Under the pieces are notes generated by a model, which made no database searches, was not told where the DNA came from, and saw only the letters and a list, made by a program, of their open reading frames with translations. DNA of 64,000 nt from Neodontobutis hainanensis (Eukaryota; Chordata; Actinopteri; Gobiiformes; Odontobutidae). The stretch covers positions 5,636,001 to 5,700,000 of the forward strand of contig JALDNG010000004.1 of the NCBI GenBank assembly GCA_024349245.1, read 5' to 3'. This document shows, in pieces, positions 11,030-21,862 of the stretch. Position numbers and translations under genes: made by a program. Positions within the stretch are counted from its first letter, which is position 1. The number at the start of each line of letters is the position of its first letter.

Positions 11030-12480
11030 TGAATTAATGATACATTTATTCATTATCATTTTAATATAGCCACAATGCACAATCAGCTGCAATACAGCGA
11101 CAAAGAGAAAACAAATTAGCGGAAAGCCTAAGGATTATTTTTTACCCTCGATTCTGCATTGTTGTGGCATATGGCTACCTATTTGCAACAAGAGTTCATT
11201 TGCAGATATATAAAGAAATCAGCACAGGGACAAATAAAATTATGTAATAAAACTCAACCGAGAAGAAATATTGCCAGTGAAACATATGGCACTGTCAAAA
11301 ATTATCACTTTAGACGCTAAACACAAAATACTGGCAAGTATCATTTCAACACGTTCCAGCCTAAATGAATTAATTCACTTCATTATAGAGTAGAAAGGTA
11401 GGAGTTATAATCGCCTCAATTAGAGCAAACCCATAAAGTGAAGATAATGTATATGTAATTTCTTTTAATTTAGCTACCATCTGTTTGTTGCAATTGAACG
11501 CACTGTAATATTTAGCTTTTCATTAGTTTGTTTTTCTCTCGGCGAGACAAATTATTGTGTATGAGCAGACGAAGACCGTTTGAGTTCAATAAACCCAGGA
11601 TGACTGATTTCATTTGCGCTGGATTGATAATAGGCCTTAAGTGCATTACTTATTATGATAATGCCTTTCATTAAGCGGCAAAGCGCATGGAATCTGTACG
11701 TGCTTCTACATATGCTTCAATAACAATAAAGGTATAGAATAGATCCAACTCAATTACTGTACGTGGCTGTATAACTACCACAGATCTGCTTTCATCTGGT
11801 CGAACTACTAAAACTCCCTCAATAGTTCTCCAGAAACCTCTCAAGCATATGTCTCCTCATCTGCTTATCTTGGCAAACACTTGGAACGGTAGATGAGGGT
11901 CGGATGGGAGAAAGTAAGAGTCGTCCCCTTTCCCTGATGGCTTCATAGGCCCGGCTGCTCCACACATGGTGAGCGCTCTCCCCAACCAGCCATATGGGAG
12001 CCATAGCGCTTTTTCTTTATCATCTCTTCGTTTTTATGCCTACTGGTTGTGGCTGCCTTTGTTGTTCAGGAATAATCAAACGTTGATAGCATAGTTCAAA
12101 TGGACCATTAAGTATGTGAGAATGCTCTATGGAGATGGAGCAGATAAGAGACCAGGAGCCAGGCAGTCTGCCACATTCAATAGCCAGCCTAGTGGTGGTG
12201 CTAATTTGATTATAATATAGTCATCTCCGAAGATTAGAGCTATTCAATTAAATATTCTAATTAACCTGAAGTATTAGGCAAATGATGCTAATTACAAATA
12301 TCCTCAAGAGAGCCGGCTGGATGAAAGGCTGAGCTCACGACAGATACTTCAGACCAGTGTCTCGTAACAAGACGCCCTATATCATAGACTCGGCGAATAT
12401 TAAATTCCTGGCTAATTTGCCTCAGCGCCATTTGTTTAATGGCATTTGCATTTTGTTTGAAATTGTAATAAACATGTGTA
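11030..12480. promoter_or_regulatory. Dense enhancer/CNE-like block
   Basis: About 1.4 kb with no simple repeats or transposon signatures. Homeodomain-type cores are frequent ('gaattaattcac', 'tctaattaacctg', 'gctaattacaaat', 'ggctaatttgcc'). A perfect POU octamer, ATTTGCAT, lies at 12444-12451, directly after an interrupted palindrome, GCCAT...ATGGC (12427-12443). CpGs are scattered through otherwise AT-rich sequence. Vertebrate developmental enhancers look like this, but conservation and activity are inferred. Reading frames here (for example minus strand 11819-12004) have no recognisable domain. Confidence 0.4.
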
Positions 12481-13231
12481 CCCGGCTCTTAACTTCAGAA
12501 GGAAAGTGCACTCTTGGGGTAGCTTAGTATTTCTGTTTACACAGCTCCCCAGAACATTGTCTCTACACACACACATGCACAAACACATACGGCTGGCCCA
12601 TTAAACTCAAAGTGCTTGTTTGAATGCAACAAAGAAGCATTATTTTCAGTCCTATAAACAACATGAGATCAATTTTTCTAATAATTAGAAATGTACTGAT
12701 TTGTAAACAGACTCCCTTAATGATTGTTTTAATTTTTATTATTCCACTTGCAACTGAGACTATGTAATACAAAGACAGCAGCGAGCTTGAACCCAAATCC
12801 TTTGTGTAAAATCATGAAATCATCATTTTTGACAAAGGTTAGAGGAAAAGCAAAGCTATTGTGGTGGAGAAACATGTAGGTGCCTTCAGTGATTACTTTA
12901 TATTCATAGTTTTTCTACTCCAAGATCCTGAATATGTCATGTGCATAATGCCGGCCCTCAGTTCAGCATGGCATTATAGTCACTCCCAGCAACGTGATTC
13001 AATAAGGCAATTTTCTTACTGCCTAAGAACATCAGCAGGGCGGCATTCTCAACAAAGACAGAGTATGACATGTTATCCAAGCATACATCTGCAGGACACA
13101 ACTATACTTTATTAAAGGAAAATAGGATTTCACAAATGTTTTGACAAGCGGGACGAGGGGGGGGGTGAGTAAAATGAAAGAAAGGGTTGAATAGGCGAAA
13201 AGCGAAGGATATCTGTAGATGTTTAAAGCCA
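12481..13231. other. Unique DNA, no feature seen
   Basis: Contains a short CA-rich run (about 12563-12580) and a G run near 13158. No gene, repeat or motif cluster is recognised up to the LTR. Confidence 0.5.
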
Positions 13232-13236
13232 CAGTA

Positions 13237-13786
13237 TGTCAGGATCCCTACCTGGTCCTGTAGATAGTCTGTTTGGTTAGTGTATCTGTGTTCTTGTCTC
13301 TGTGTTGTTTCCAATTTCATGTTTCTTTAATGTATTTCAAATGTTTCAAGACGGTATTTGATTTCCGGATTTTTAATGTGAAATGTCTTACCCCTGACTG
13401 TGTTTCTGTTTACTTCCTACCTGTTGGTTTTCCCTTCTGTGTTATTACCTGCTCCGCCCTAATGTGTTTCACCTGTCCCTTGTTGTTTGTCTCTATATAT
13501 ACCTGTGTCCCCTTGCTCTGTGCCAGGTCGTTGTCTTCCACACAGTAAGGCTGTTGTGTTGGCTTTCCCTTGTGGTACTTCTGTGGAGAATATTTATATA
13601 CTTGTGTTTCCTAGGCCTGGAGTATTTCTTGTGTTACCTGCTTTTGGATTTTTGTATGCTCGGACCCTGGCCTTGTTTCCTTGATTTTGTATTTTTTTTC
13701 CGGCTAAATAAACCTTTGTTACCCTTCTACCTGTGTTTGACGTTGCATTGGAGTCTTCCAAGTTCCTGGGCAGTATGGCCATGACA
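13237..13786 (+). mobile_element. Solo LTR, 550 bp, with 5-bp target duplication
   Basis: The element begins TGTCAGGATCC and ends GGCCATGACA, so it has TG...CA termini. It is flanked by identical 5-bp duplications, CAGTA (13232-13236 and 13787-13791). Inside, in plus orientation, a TATA-like tract (13494-13499) is followed by a polyadenylation signal AATAAA (13707-13712) and a T-rich segment, as expected for U3-R-U5. No gag or pol frame or second LTR lies within reach, so this is a solo LTR left by recombination. The intact duplication suggests a fairly recent insertion. A 5-bp duplication fits several LTR superfamilies (Gypsy, BEL, ERV), and I do not choose between them. The short frames inside are LTR sequence, not genes. 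Confidence 0.8.
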
Positions 13787-13791
13787 CAGTA

Positions 13792-14689
13792 TAGTTATGT
13801 ACATAAGATTGTTTTATCTTTAGTTAAAGAAATATCCTCAGCAAAGTTACTGGACTATGGTCTTTGTCATACTTTCAGACACGGTTGGTGTAAGAAATGA
13901 CCAGAACCCTCTTACTGTGCATTATATGGAGTCTACCTTGTCTCCTCTCAATGATGCCCCAAAAAAACATTCTGGCCATTATGACGCTACTTGTAAGGAG
14001 GGCAGTCCTCACTAAGTGGAAGGCACACAGGCCTCCTTCTAATGCCTATTGGGCTTGTTCATTTCTTGAAGCTTAAAAAAAACTTATTCAGATGTCATTG
14101 AGAGACTCCTCTAAAAAATCTATGACTGTTTGGATTTTTTTTCTTTTTAAGAAAGTACAAAAACAAACCCCAGTGTCCCTGATTAGAGCGTGTGTTTGTG
14201 GTGGGGGGAGGACCTTTCTGTTGTCCTACTGCTATCCGATGTCCTGAATGTTAATACTTCTTTCCATGCCATTTTTTTGAAGGTTTCTAAAATGGGGTTA
14301 TGTGCAATGTATGCCTTTTACCTACTCTTGAACCTTATACCATGGAATATTCAATAAACAAAGCAAATTCAACAAACAAAAATAAATAAAACTCAAAATA
14401 TCAGCAAAACACTTTCTTGTGTCCAATCCTCATAGATGACCTGGATGATATGATTATAGATCAATTATGCTTAAACTGTCATGTAATTTAAGTCTGTTTT
14501 CATATTTTCAAGATTGAGCATATCTTTTACAGATTTGAGGTTTGAACTCTGTTCTAATGTTTTTATGTAAATTGTTTTTTCCTGCACACTATTTAAATTA
14601 TTTCCGGCCTATATTTTTTTAACTTCAAGAAGTGTTTTTTGGCATTCCTGTTTCCCATCATGCCTTGAAGCTCAGCTCACCTGTAAGAT
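13792..14689. other. Unique DNA with a ZNF143-like site
   Basis: Mostly AT-rich and featureless. At 14652-14667 it carries TTCCCATCATGCCTTG, which resembles the ZNF143/STAF binding consensus (CCCANNATGC core). The same 16-mer occurs on the other strand at 37377-37392. No gene is recognised. Confidence 0.4.
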
Positions 14690-15070
14690 GTGTGCATTAA
14701 TCTTTATCCAGCCACTGTATTTACTACTGGGGGATATCATCTGAGTTGCGGGCTAAGCCAGGAGGGATGATATCAGCTTTTATTTGAGCCGCAGCTACGT
14801 GCAGAGGCATTGGTAAGTACTGTACACCTGTCTCATTAGAAGAACCATGTTGTTGACCCAGTGTATTAGCCTGGGCCTAATCCTGGCAGATCTGAACAGG
14901 CCTCCCTAAGCCTCTCATATGGATAAGTCTTCCCCTGAGCCACCATGACAAGGCAGCACAATGGAAAAGTGGGCCATGCTAACACATCATTATGCTCTCT
15001 CAAACAGACACAGATTATGACTGAGGCTGGCTTTTGTTTGTTTATTGGCAACATTACTGTCAAATTATAG
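14690..15070. other. Enhancer/CNE-like block with inverted repeat
   Basis: Unique, moderately GC sequence with a perfect 9-bp inverted repeat, GATATCATC (14733-14741) and GATGATATC (14766-14774), separated by 24 bases. A donor-like CATTG|GTAAGTA near 14812 lacks a good upstream acceptor at exon distance. The minus-strand frame 14866-15063 has no recognisable domain. Confidence 0.25.
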
Positions 15071-16619
15071 CTCCTCCTGGCATATGCTGCAAGAGGCTGT
15101 TCTCACCAGAGACAAAGAGGAAATAACATCACAATATCCACAGTAAATGTGTGAAAGTGCTTATGTTTTAGCAGGAAGCTGTAACCTATCATGGGGTTTT
15201 AGACCCATGTGTGCATGCCATAACTGAGTGTGCAAATTTGTAAGCTTTATAAGTTGTAAGGTGTTGATTCCTCTGAACAATGATGTTCAAACATCAATTT
15301 TGTCACAATAATTGTATGTGTTCTTAAGTTGGTTGAAATATTGTACAAACATGGTCATCTTCTGGACTAAAAATATACTTAATTTATTGTAATTAAAAGT
15401 AGTTTATATGTCCCATCATCAATGTCATATTGAGAGCGAGGGACAAAGGCGGACAGAGACAATAGCGTCTGATTTGGACTGGAGGAAGAAATCAAAGCCA
15501 ATCACAAAGCTCCTTCTCCACTTATTGACTGCTTTTGTAAACATCCAGATGAGCAGATTGATTATTGAGAGAAGTTAAAGCAGTGATGACAGCTTCTTTC
15601 TCCATGTCCTTCTCATTTCTTCCTCCTACAGTGCCTCACATTTATATGGTCCAAAAAAAGAGCTTATTTTTATTTTGAACTGCACAAAGCACAGCATGCA
15701 GGGCTGGTTTAGTAGTGTAGTTACCTTACAGCTCTTCAGTTGTTTATCATTTTTAAATGTTGCATAATCCAACATTTACCACCCGGTATTCTTCAGAAAA
15801 AGATATTATCAAACTCATCATGCTGTTGCTACCCTGTTAAAGATGAGAGCCACTGATTGAACAAAGCTCTGAGTGGAAGGAAGCTGTCGAAGGTCTGAGC
15901 GGCGCACGTCTCCACTTCGCCTGGTGAAATGCAAATGTCAAGTGACACTCGACAAGTCTGTGATTAAGAATTAATAGAGAAAAATGTTACACAAGGATAT
16001 TAGGCTAACTAAGACACATCAGTCGACTCTCCTCAGGGTGCCCCACCCTGTCTCTGCTCATCTATTGTGGCAGAAGGGTAACGGTATCAGCAAGACAATT
16101 AAGGAGGAATATCAATAAGATCACTGTGTTGGTAACAGAGTTATTTACATGTAGCAAATGATCTCAACATTTTACAAGAACTATTTTAAATGCCAACTGT
16201 AGCAAAAACAAAAAAAAAAGCTATGTAAATAATAGCATGTAAAAAGTGACAATTCGTGACATAAATCTTGACAATTTTTTTTCTATGGTGTTCTAAATGG
16301 AACTCTGTCATGATTTAACTATACTTAACCAATATGTTTCTGTCCCAAAATACTACAGCTGAACCATGTTCATATTTCATTCTTGTGCCTTAATCTGATT
16401 AACCAATATAGTGATGCATATGTACAAGGAAGTTAGGCCAGTTTGAATGTGGATATTTTCATCTGCAGTACCTTCTGATGAAAACATCAACATCTCAACA
16501 CTCTCAAATACTGCCCAGTGGGTCAAACAGCACAGGGTGGGAACCCATGCAGGAGTCCCATGAGTGCACACTTTCAGTCGAAGGTCAGCATCATTCTCCT
16601 TGCACTTAGCAAGCCACAG
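15071..16619. other. Unique DNA, no clear feature
   Basis: No gene or transposon is recognised. 15840-16100 is somewhat richer in CpG ('gagcggcgcacgtctcc') and may be regulatory, but nothing decisive is seen. Confidence 0.45.
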
Positions 16620-17080
16620 CCGTCACCAACCAATCTCTCCACTCCAAATGTCCTCTGAAATTTAAAAAATTTAATTTGTCACCATGCTTCTATCATATGC
16701 TCCATCACTGTCCGAGCCTGTGGCGGGGGTCCAGGAGCCCCTGGGGAGGGGCGGGGGCCGAGAGGGTGACGTGTGGTGAAGGGGCTTGGGCAGCTGCTCT
16801 CAGATGGGGAGACGGCGCTGTGATTAGGCCCTCACGCTGGCTGGAATTGTCCTGGACAGCCTAGAAATCAGATTATTAACTCTGATACCAGACACTCTGT
16901 CTCCCGGCTGAGATTAGCATGAAAATTTTGATATGGATCGATAAGCAATCTTTCCCCCTTCTTCACAATCTCCCAGGGCTTCATTAATCTGTGCTGTGTG
17001 TATGTTTATGTCAAGGAATTAGGACATCCCTGTTACCCTGTCATCCTGTTCCTCAGCACTGCCCCCATAATGCCCTCCAC
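16620..17080. other. GC-rich patch within CNE-like sequence
   Basis: 16715-16800 is markedly G-rich ('ggggaggggcgggggccgag', with a GGGGCGGGG-type SP1/KLF box), which is rare in this AT-rich window. It passes directly into AT-rich homeodomain/GATA-like sequence ('gattagcatgaaaattttg', 'gatcgataagcaatc'). It could be an enhancer or an isolated CpG-type promoter. No initiation context or following exon is recognised. The plus-strand frame 16676-16864 is low in stops because of GC content. Confidence 0.3.
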
Positions 17081-18419
17081 TTCTGCTCTGCAGATACTTG
17101 AAGGGCACATCTCATACAGACTTATTAAATCAAGCCCCAGATTTACTTACTTGCCCGCTGTTAGGCTGTGAGTCTTTTCATCCTCTCAGGTGTCTGAATG
17201 TGTTTTGCACTGTATCCACTGTGTCCCATTTGGTTGTCATGTTACGTACTCATTGGGGAGCTTTAAAGATGATTGGCAGATATCTTTGGAAACACTGTGA
17301 AAAGGGACATTTATACAGAATTTAATTAATACATTTAGATTTCACATTTCACGCTGACATAATTTAAAGCTACAGGGATTTAAAAAGTAAAAATAAATAA
17401 AATTGTTTTCACATTGTTAAATCCTTTTTCATTTTAAAGATGTGGCACACTAGAATAATGTGTAGGTCAATGTGTCTGTAAACCAACTTTTCTTGTATTT
17501 TACTCTCACTCTACTTTGTTCATTTTTGAGGGACATTTTTGGGACTGTAACTCATTAAACACAATACAAAAGGAAACAGAAAAAAGATGTGGATAATTCA
17601 ACAAACCAGAATAACCATAGATTTGACTTTTGATGACTGCTGGGCACTAAAACAACAGTACTATTCTGTTCAAAAATGTCAGATCAGTATTGTAGTTTGG
17701 TTATTGTTGTTGAGTGAACTTAAAAATGAGCCTACTTCTTTGCTATTATTCTTAGCATCTGTTTATATTCCCTAGGCTTTTATTTTAAAAGTGCCTTTAG
17801 AGGCTGAGTGGTTACTGTGGCAAAACATATCGGCTCGTCCCCTTTGCCACTGAAGGTTTTGAATCACCAATGTGAATATGCAGAATTAAACAACTGATTA
17901 ATCAATAAAGTGAGATCACTGCAGTACAACAAAAGAGTCTTACACTAGGTTAAGACTGATTTTTTTCATAATCTCACACATGCCAAGTTATTTGCTGCTA
18001 TCTAGTATACACATATAACTCATCTTAAAGGCTTGGTTACTAAGGTCATTTTTGTTTTCAAAATAATGTCAAACGGTACATTCAAGTCATTCTTTTTTCT
18101 TTTCTTGTGTGTTTTCTCACTAAATAAATTATACATCCATTTACTTGCCCTGCAATGGCAATGTCAGTCCACTAATCACACTTTACAGTTGTTGTTTTTG
18201 TACTGGGTTTTAAGCCACTCAGAATTTCACTGTGATTGATGCCATGCTTTTATGCTGCAGGATTTAATATCTCCTCTTCCTTCCCTAATGTCAAACATAA
18301 AGAAATAAATATACGTCTTTAATAAATAAATAAGTAAAGAACACCCGACAATGAAAGGAGTATGTGAATGTGATGATGGATGATGTGAAACTCAAGGCTT
18401 GGGAGGAGAGTGGCCGACC
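17081..18419. other. AT-rich DNA, possible tRNA-like remnant
   Basis: At 17802-17867 there is a weak tRNA-head resemblance: A-box-like GGCTGAGTGGTTA and B-box-like GGTTTTGAATCAC about 50 bases apart. This may be an eroded SINE head. It is too degenerate to call firmly. The rest is featureless. Confidence 0.25.
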
Positions 18420-19300
18420 ATAGCCAGTGGAAAGGATCAGTGCTCGTATAATTATGACCCATACACAGAGCATAATTAATCTGGCCTGCATCATTAGGAA
18501 ACACGAGTCCAGTCATGTCATTAAAGTGCTTTTAGTCGTCTTACTGTCCTCCCTTTGCCCCGATGCACTCTCTGTTTTACCAGCCCACAGCTGGTCATTT
18601 ACAGAAAGAGCACTCATCTATGCGGCGGCATGACTCCTCACATATTGTCTTTATGTCCAATCATGGTTAATAATGAAGAGCTGGAGGAGGAAGGAAATGA
18701 ATAAAAGGGAAAGTTTCGGCAGAAATATGGGGAGTTTGATGTTGATGATCTTTAAAGTTGAAACTGTTCCCATGTTATGATTTAATGAACTGCGTTGGTC
18801 AGATCAGTGATACACTCATTACTTTTTGGGTTTTCTATGATTGTAAAAAACACAATTAGCATAGTTTCCTTTTGTGGCTTCCAAGAATACTATTAGCAGA
18901 GTCATATTATTTACTAAAGTGCTAATACTATTCTGCCCTGTCCATTAACAAAGTGAGGTATGTGTATAGGTAAGTGGATCCAATTGGCTAAGAGCTTGTG
19001 GTTTGAGCGGAGAGTGCTTTTAAGTCTTGCACACTCCAAAGTATTGGACCAGGGGTCAGGTTCAAATTAATTAAAGGGCTATAAATGAAAGAGCTCACTA
19101 ATGACTGCAATCTTACCTACCCAATATTTAATATTTCATCATTAAACAGTAAAATGACCCGATATGATCCTAATGCAGTCCCAATTATGTGCCATTGATC
19201 AAAGTGACCTTTTCATACCGTAGCAGTGGAGAAAAATCAATCCAACACCTCCTCCTCGTTTCATACACAGAGATTCATTCTGCCTCACTATTCCCTGCAT
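18420..19300. other. Enhancer/CNE-like block (patchy)
   Basis: Two patches look regulatory. 18440-18650 contains 'cgtataattatgacc', 'gcataattaatctgg' and 'tcatgtcattaaagtgc'. 19060-19230 contains 'caaattaattaaagggc' and an NR2F/HNF4-like 'tgatcaaagtgacct'. Neither carries a transposon signature. The interval between them is featureless. Confidence 0.27.
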
Positions 19301-20130
19301 ACTAAAGTTTCAGTGGATGTGTGAGGCTGCCTGTATGTACATATAAAATATACCAGGGAAAATGCTGTTTGTCAAATCAACGGACTCTAGCACACAAAAG
19401 CAATCTCCCCATGCCCCTGTACATCTAATTCCTTTGTCCACAAGCATGTTGTATTTCACTATGTGTTTGTTTTTGCCCCCGCCCCGTCTGAGCTGTCCGT
19501 CCGTCCTGCCCGACACCGATGCTGTGTTAAATCCCAGAAGCAGAGACAGGTGACGGAAAACCAGCCAGACTTCTCTGCCCATCAGTGAGGAGTGAGGCAG
19601 CAGGGGGCTATAGGAGCCATCATAAGGGCTAATTCCTCCTCCGCTCGTGCACCACAGAGCAGGAAAAGAAGCGAGACGGGAAAAAGTGAAATCGGTACAA
19701 TGCCTAAACACATTTTGCTGCAGGATCTGTCTTGATTTGGTGTAGTGCTTGACACTCTCCATTTTCTGTTTGACTGGTAACTGCTGATGTGCTTTTTTCC
19801 CCTTGTCAACTCACCATGAAACAAGTTCAATGTATTTCTAGAGATTGCCAAGTTTGGCTCGACAACATTGAAGCAGCAACAGTTCAAATCACATGCTTCA
19901 AACTAAATGCAATTTATACAGTGAGCAAAAGGTGAAGAAATGTTAGGTTTTCCAGACAGTATGCATCAAAACAAAACAAGAGCCACACTCCTCTTGTTCC
20001 TTTCTTGTGAACTTTCATGTTTACCTCCGGCTTATGCATTAGGCTGCTTATGAATCATAGCCTGTTAAAATGTATAGGCTTTAGCAGAAAGGTAAAAAAT
20101 TGCTTTTATTCTTTATGACTTGCCTTAGGA
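19301..20130. other. Unique DNA, no supported gene
   Basis: A 150-codon minus-strand frame (19310-19762) covers the first half, but the opposite strand is also open (19362-19553) and no domain is recognisable. I treat it as a low-stop region, not a gene. Nothing else is seen. Confidence 0.5.
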
Positions 20131-20480
20131 ACAGCGGTTTATAATCCACTAAGCACATTTAATCAATGTCGCGCCTATGCCATGCCACGGCCTGTAAAGA
20201 GCAGAACAGAACATGATGGATATAATCTGTGTAAAACCACGTCTTACCCCCCTGGAGCAGATTAATTATGATTTTTGTAAGTCATAAACACATCCTTTTA
20301 ATTATTAACACGTAACCCTTTGAAATGAAATTGAAATTAAATCTGTGTGATTTACAGTGGCAGTGTTATGAGCCGGATCGCTCGCGGCTGCTTTATAGAG
20401 ACGGAGAAGGTAAGTCCAACAATTGCATTAAACATTTCATTGACTAAATAAATACGGATCATGCACTCATATCAGGACTA
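20131..20480. other. CNE-like sequence around the candidate exon
   Basis: Unique sequence with retained CpGs ('aatgtcgcgcctatgcc') and homeodomain cores ('gattaattatgatttttg', 'ttttaattattaac'), enclosing the candidate micro-exon. If the exon is real, the flanks would be the conserved intronic sequence commonly seen around regulated exons. Confidence 0.27.
20358..20409 (+). other. Candidate 52-nt micro-exon
   Basis: The segment is bounded by an acceptor-like GTGATTTACAG and an excellent donor, GAGAAG|GTAAGTC. It is unusually CpG-rich for its setting (GAGCCGGATCGCTCGCGG). Two of three frames are open: one reads WQCYEPDRSRLLYRDGE, the other GSVMSRIARGCFIETEK. The length is 52, not a multiple of three, so if it is a cassette exon, inclusion would shift the frame of its host transcript (a 'poison' or UTR exon is possible). 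It sits inside AT-rich, CNE-like sequence (20160-20460) containing 'agattaattatg'. I recognise neither peptide. Without a transcript this remains a candidate. Confidence 0.3.
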
Positions 20481-21224
20481 ACTTCTTTTTCACTTGTGCA
20501 TTTCAAGGTGAGAGGGTTGATGTGCTGCTATTATGTGTTTGCATATCTTATTAAGAATTAGAAAGTGGTCTTCATTGTTTAGATTTTAGAAAGGGTTGTA
20601 ACTGAGATTATAGTAATGCCACCTAAAACAAAAATGAAGAGAAGAAAGAATGTGTCTGTGCGTGTTTCTAAAAGGAGGGTCTCCTGGTTTGTAATGACAG
20701 CTCTGCTAGAATCAAGTGTGGCACTCTCATATGAGTGAAAATAATGGAATCCTATATGTCTTTGAGCATGTCAGCATTTCACAGCAGGCCCAAATGGAAA
20801 GTGACGCCTGGTCGCGGCTCAGGCATAGGACGGCCATACTTGAAATGGGAATCAGGAAACTGACCTGCAGTCAGACAAAGCTGTGAGTCACTGTCATCCA
20901 ACAATGAGAAGCTAAAGAGCATCCATCTCATTTTGAAGCCGGCTTGCTTTCTGATGTAAAGTAAATAGGCATACGACGCACTTTGACAGAAGTTATGCGT
21001 ATCACTTTGGGTGTCATGGTTACTTAAGATTTAAAACAGAGAAGCAACCCTTGAATAAAGAATGTCATATGGTAATTTGCAGTGACATAAAAATATGTGG
21101 GAAATAAATACCATCATAGATTAAATGAAGAACATTTCTTACAACTTTTTGCCCTTTAACAAAGTATAATAATCATTTGTGCTGATGAGATATATTAAAA
21201 GGGAAAAGATGCGTCATCATTTAG
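20481..21224. other. Unique DNA, no feature seen
   Basis: No gene, repeat or motif cluster is recognised up to the hAT insertion. Confidence 0.5.
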
Positions 21225-21232
21225 ATTTAAAC

Positions 21233-21854
21233 TAGTGCTGGGCAAGTTAACGCGGTATTTTCGCATTAACGCATTAATGAATTAACGGCGACAATTGTTT
21301 TATCGCGCGTTTACGTCGGCCAATTAATATTGTGAAAGATGCCGGTATAAAAAACATTCTTAGGTCCGCACGAATGGCCGCCCTCATGACGCACCCTCAC
21401 AAGAAGAATACACGAGTTGTATGAAAAGGAGAGGACTACAAAAGCGACGGCCCTCCCCGGAGACTACTGGACATCGCTAGTTAACCATAATTAGCTCGGT
21501 GTTACAGTGCATTATATTGATACATTCACATGCTTTGACTGTAATGAAAACCCAAGAGAGACATTTATATTGTTTACATTGTTATAATGTTATGATCGAG
21601 GCTCTGGACATAACTTGTTTTTTCTATGACAAACTAAACAAAACATTAATGCCCTGGCAGCGGCAAATATTTTTGTTTTTATATTTAATTTGATTACATT
21701 AATGCTTAATTTGAGATTTACAAGAAATATTTTAACTGCTACTAACTTTTAACTACTGTAAAAAAATTTTTAAAAAATTTTTTTTTAATTCATTATTAAA
21801 TTTTTTGTATAATGTGATAACTTTAATTAACGCTTTAATCGTTGCTCAGCACTA
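21233..21854. mobile_element. Non-autonomous hAT transposon, 622 bp
   Basis: The termini are inverted: the left end is TAGTGCTGGGCAA and the right end, on the other strand, is TAGTGCTGAGCAA (12 of 13 match). They are flanked by a perfect 8-bp target duplication, ATTTAAAC (21225-21232 and 21855-21862), which is diagnostic of the hAT superfamily. Subterminal A/T-rich repeats of 'cgcattaacgcattaatg' type occur at both ends. The interior contains no transposase, so the copy depends on an autonomous relative. The frame at 21499-21693 is not a hAT protein. The perfect duplication implies a younger insertion than the hAT copies at 10.1, 25.6 and 53.1 kb. Confidence 0.88.
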
Positions 21855-21862
21855 ATTTAAAC

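Noticed and set aside
13273..13784. Several overlapping plus-strand frames as small membrane-protein genes
   Set aside because: They lie wholly inside the solo LTR, whose pyrimidine-rich sequence yields hydrophobic-looking translations.
14812..14818. Donor-like GTAAGTA as the end of an exon
   Set aside because: No upstream acceptor with a pyrimidine tract lies at a reasonable exon distance with an open frame.
15536..15546. miR-30-like string TGTAAACATCC
   Set aside because: Only the seed-side 11 bases match. The following bases differ and no complementary star arm was seen.
17802..17867. tRNA or SINE head
   Set aside because: The boxes are too degenerate and no SINE body is identifiable. 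It is kept only as a low-confidence remark.
19310..19762. 150-codon minus-strand frame as a gene
   Set aside because: No recognisable motif, and the opposite strand is also open over part of it. No flanking splice signals were identified.
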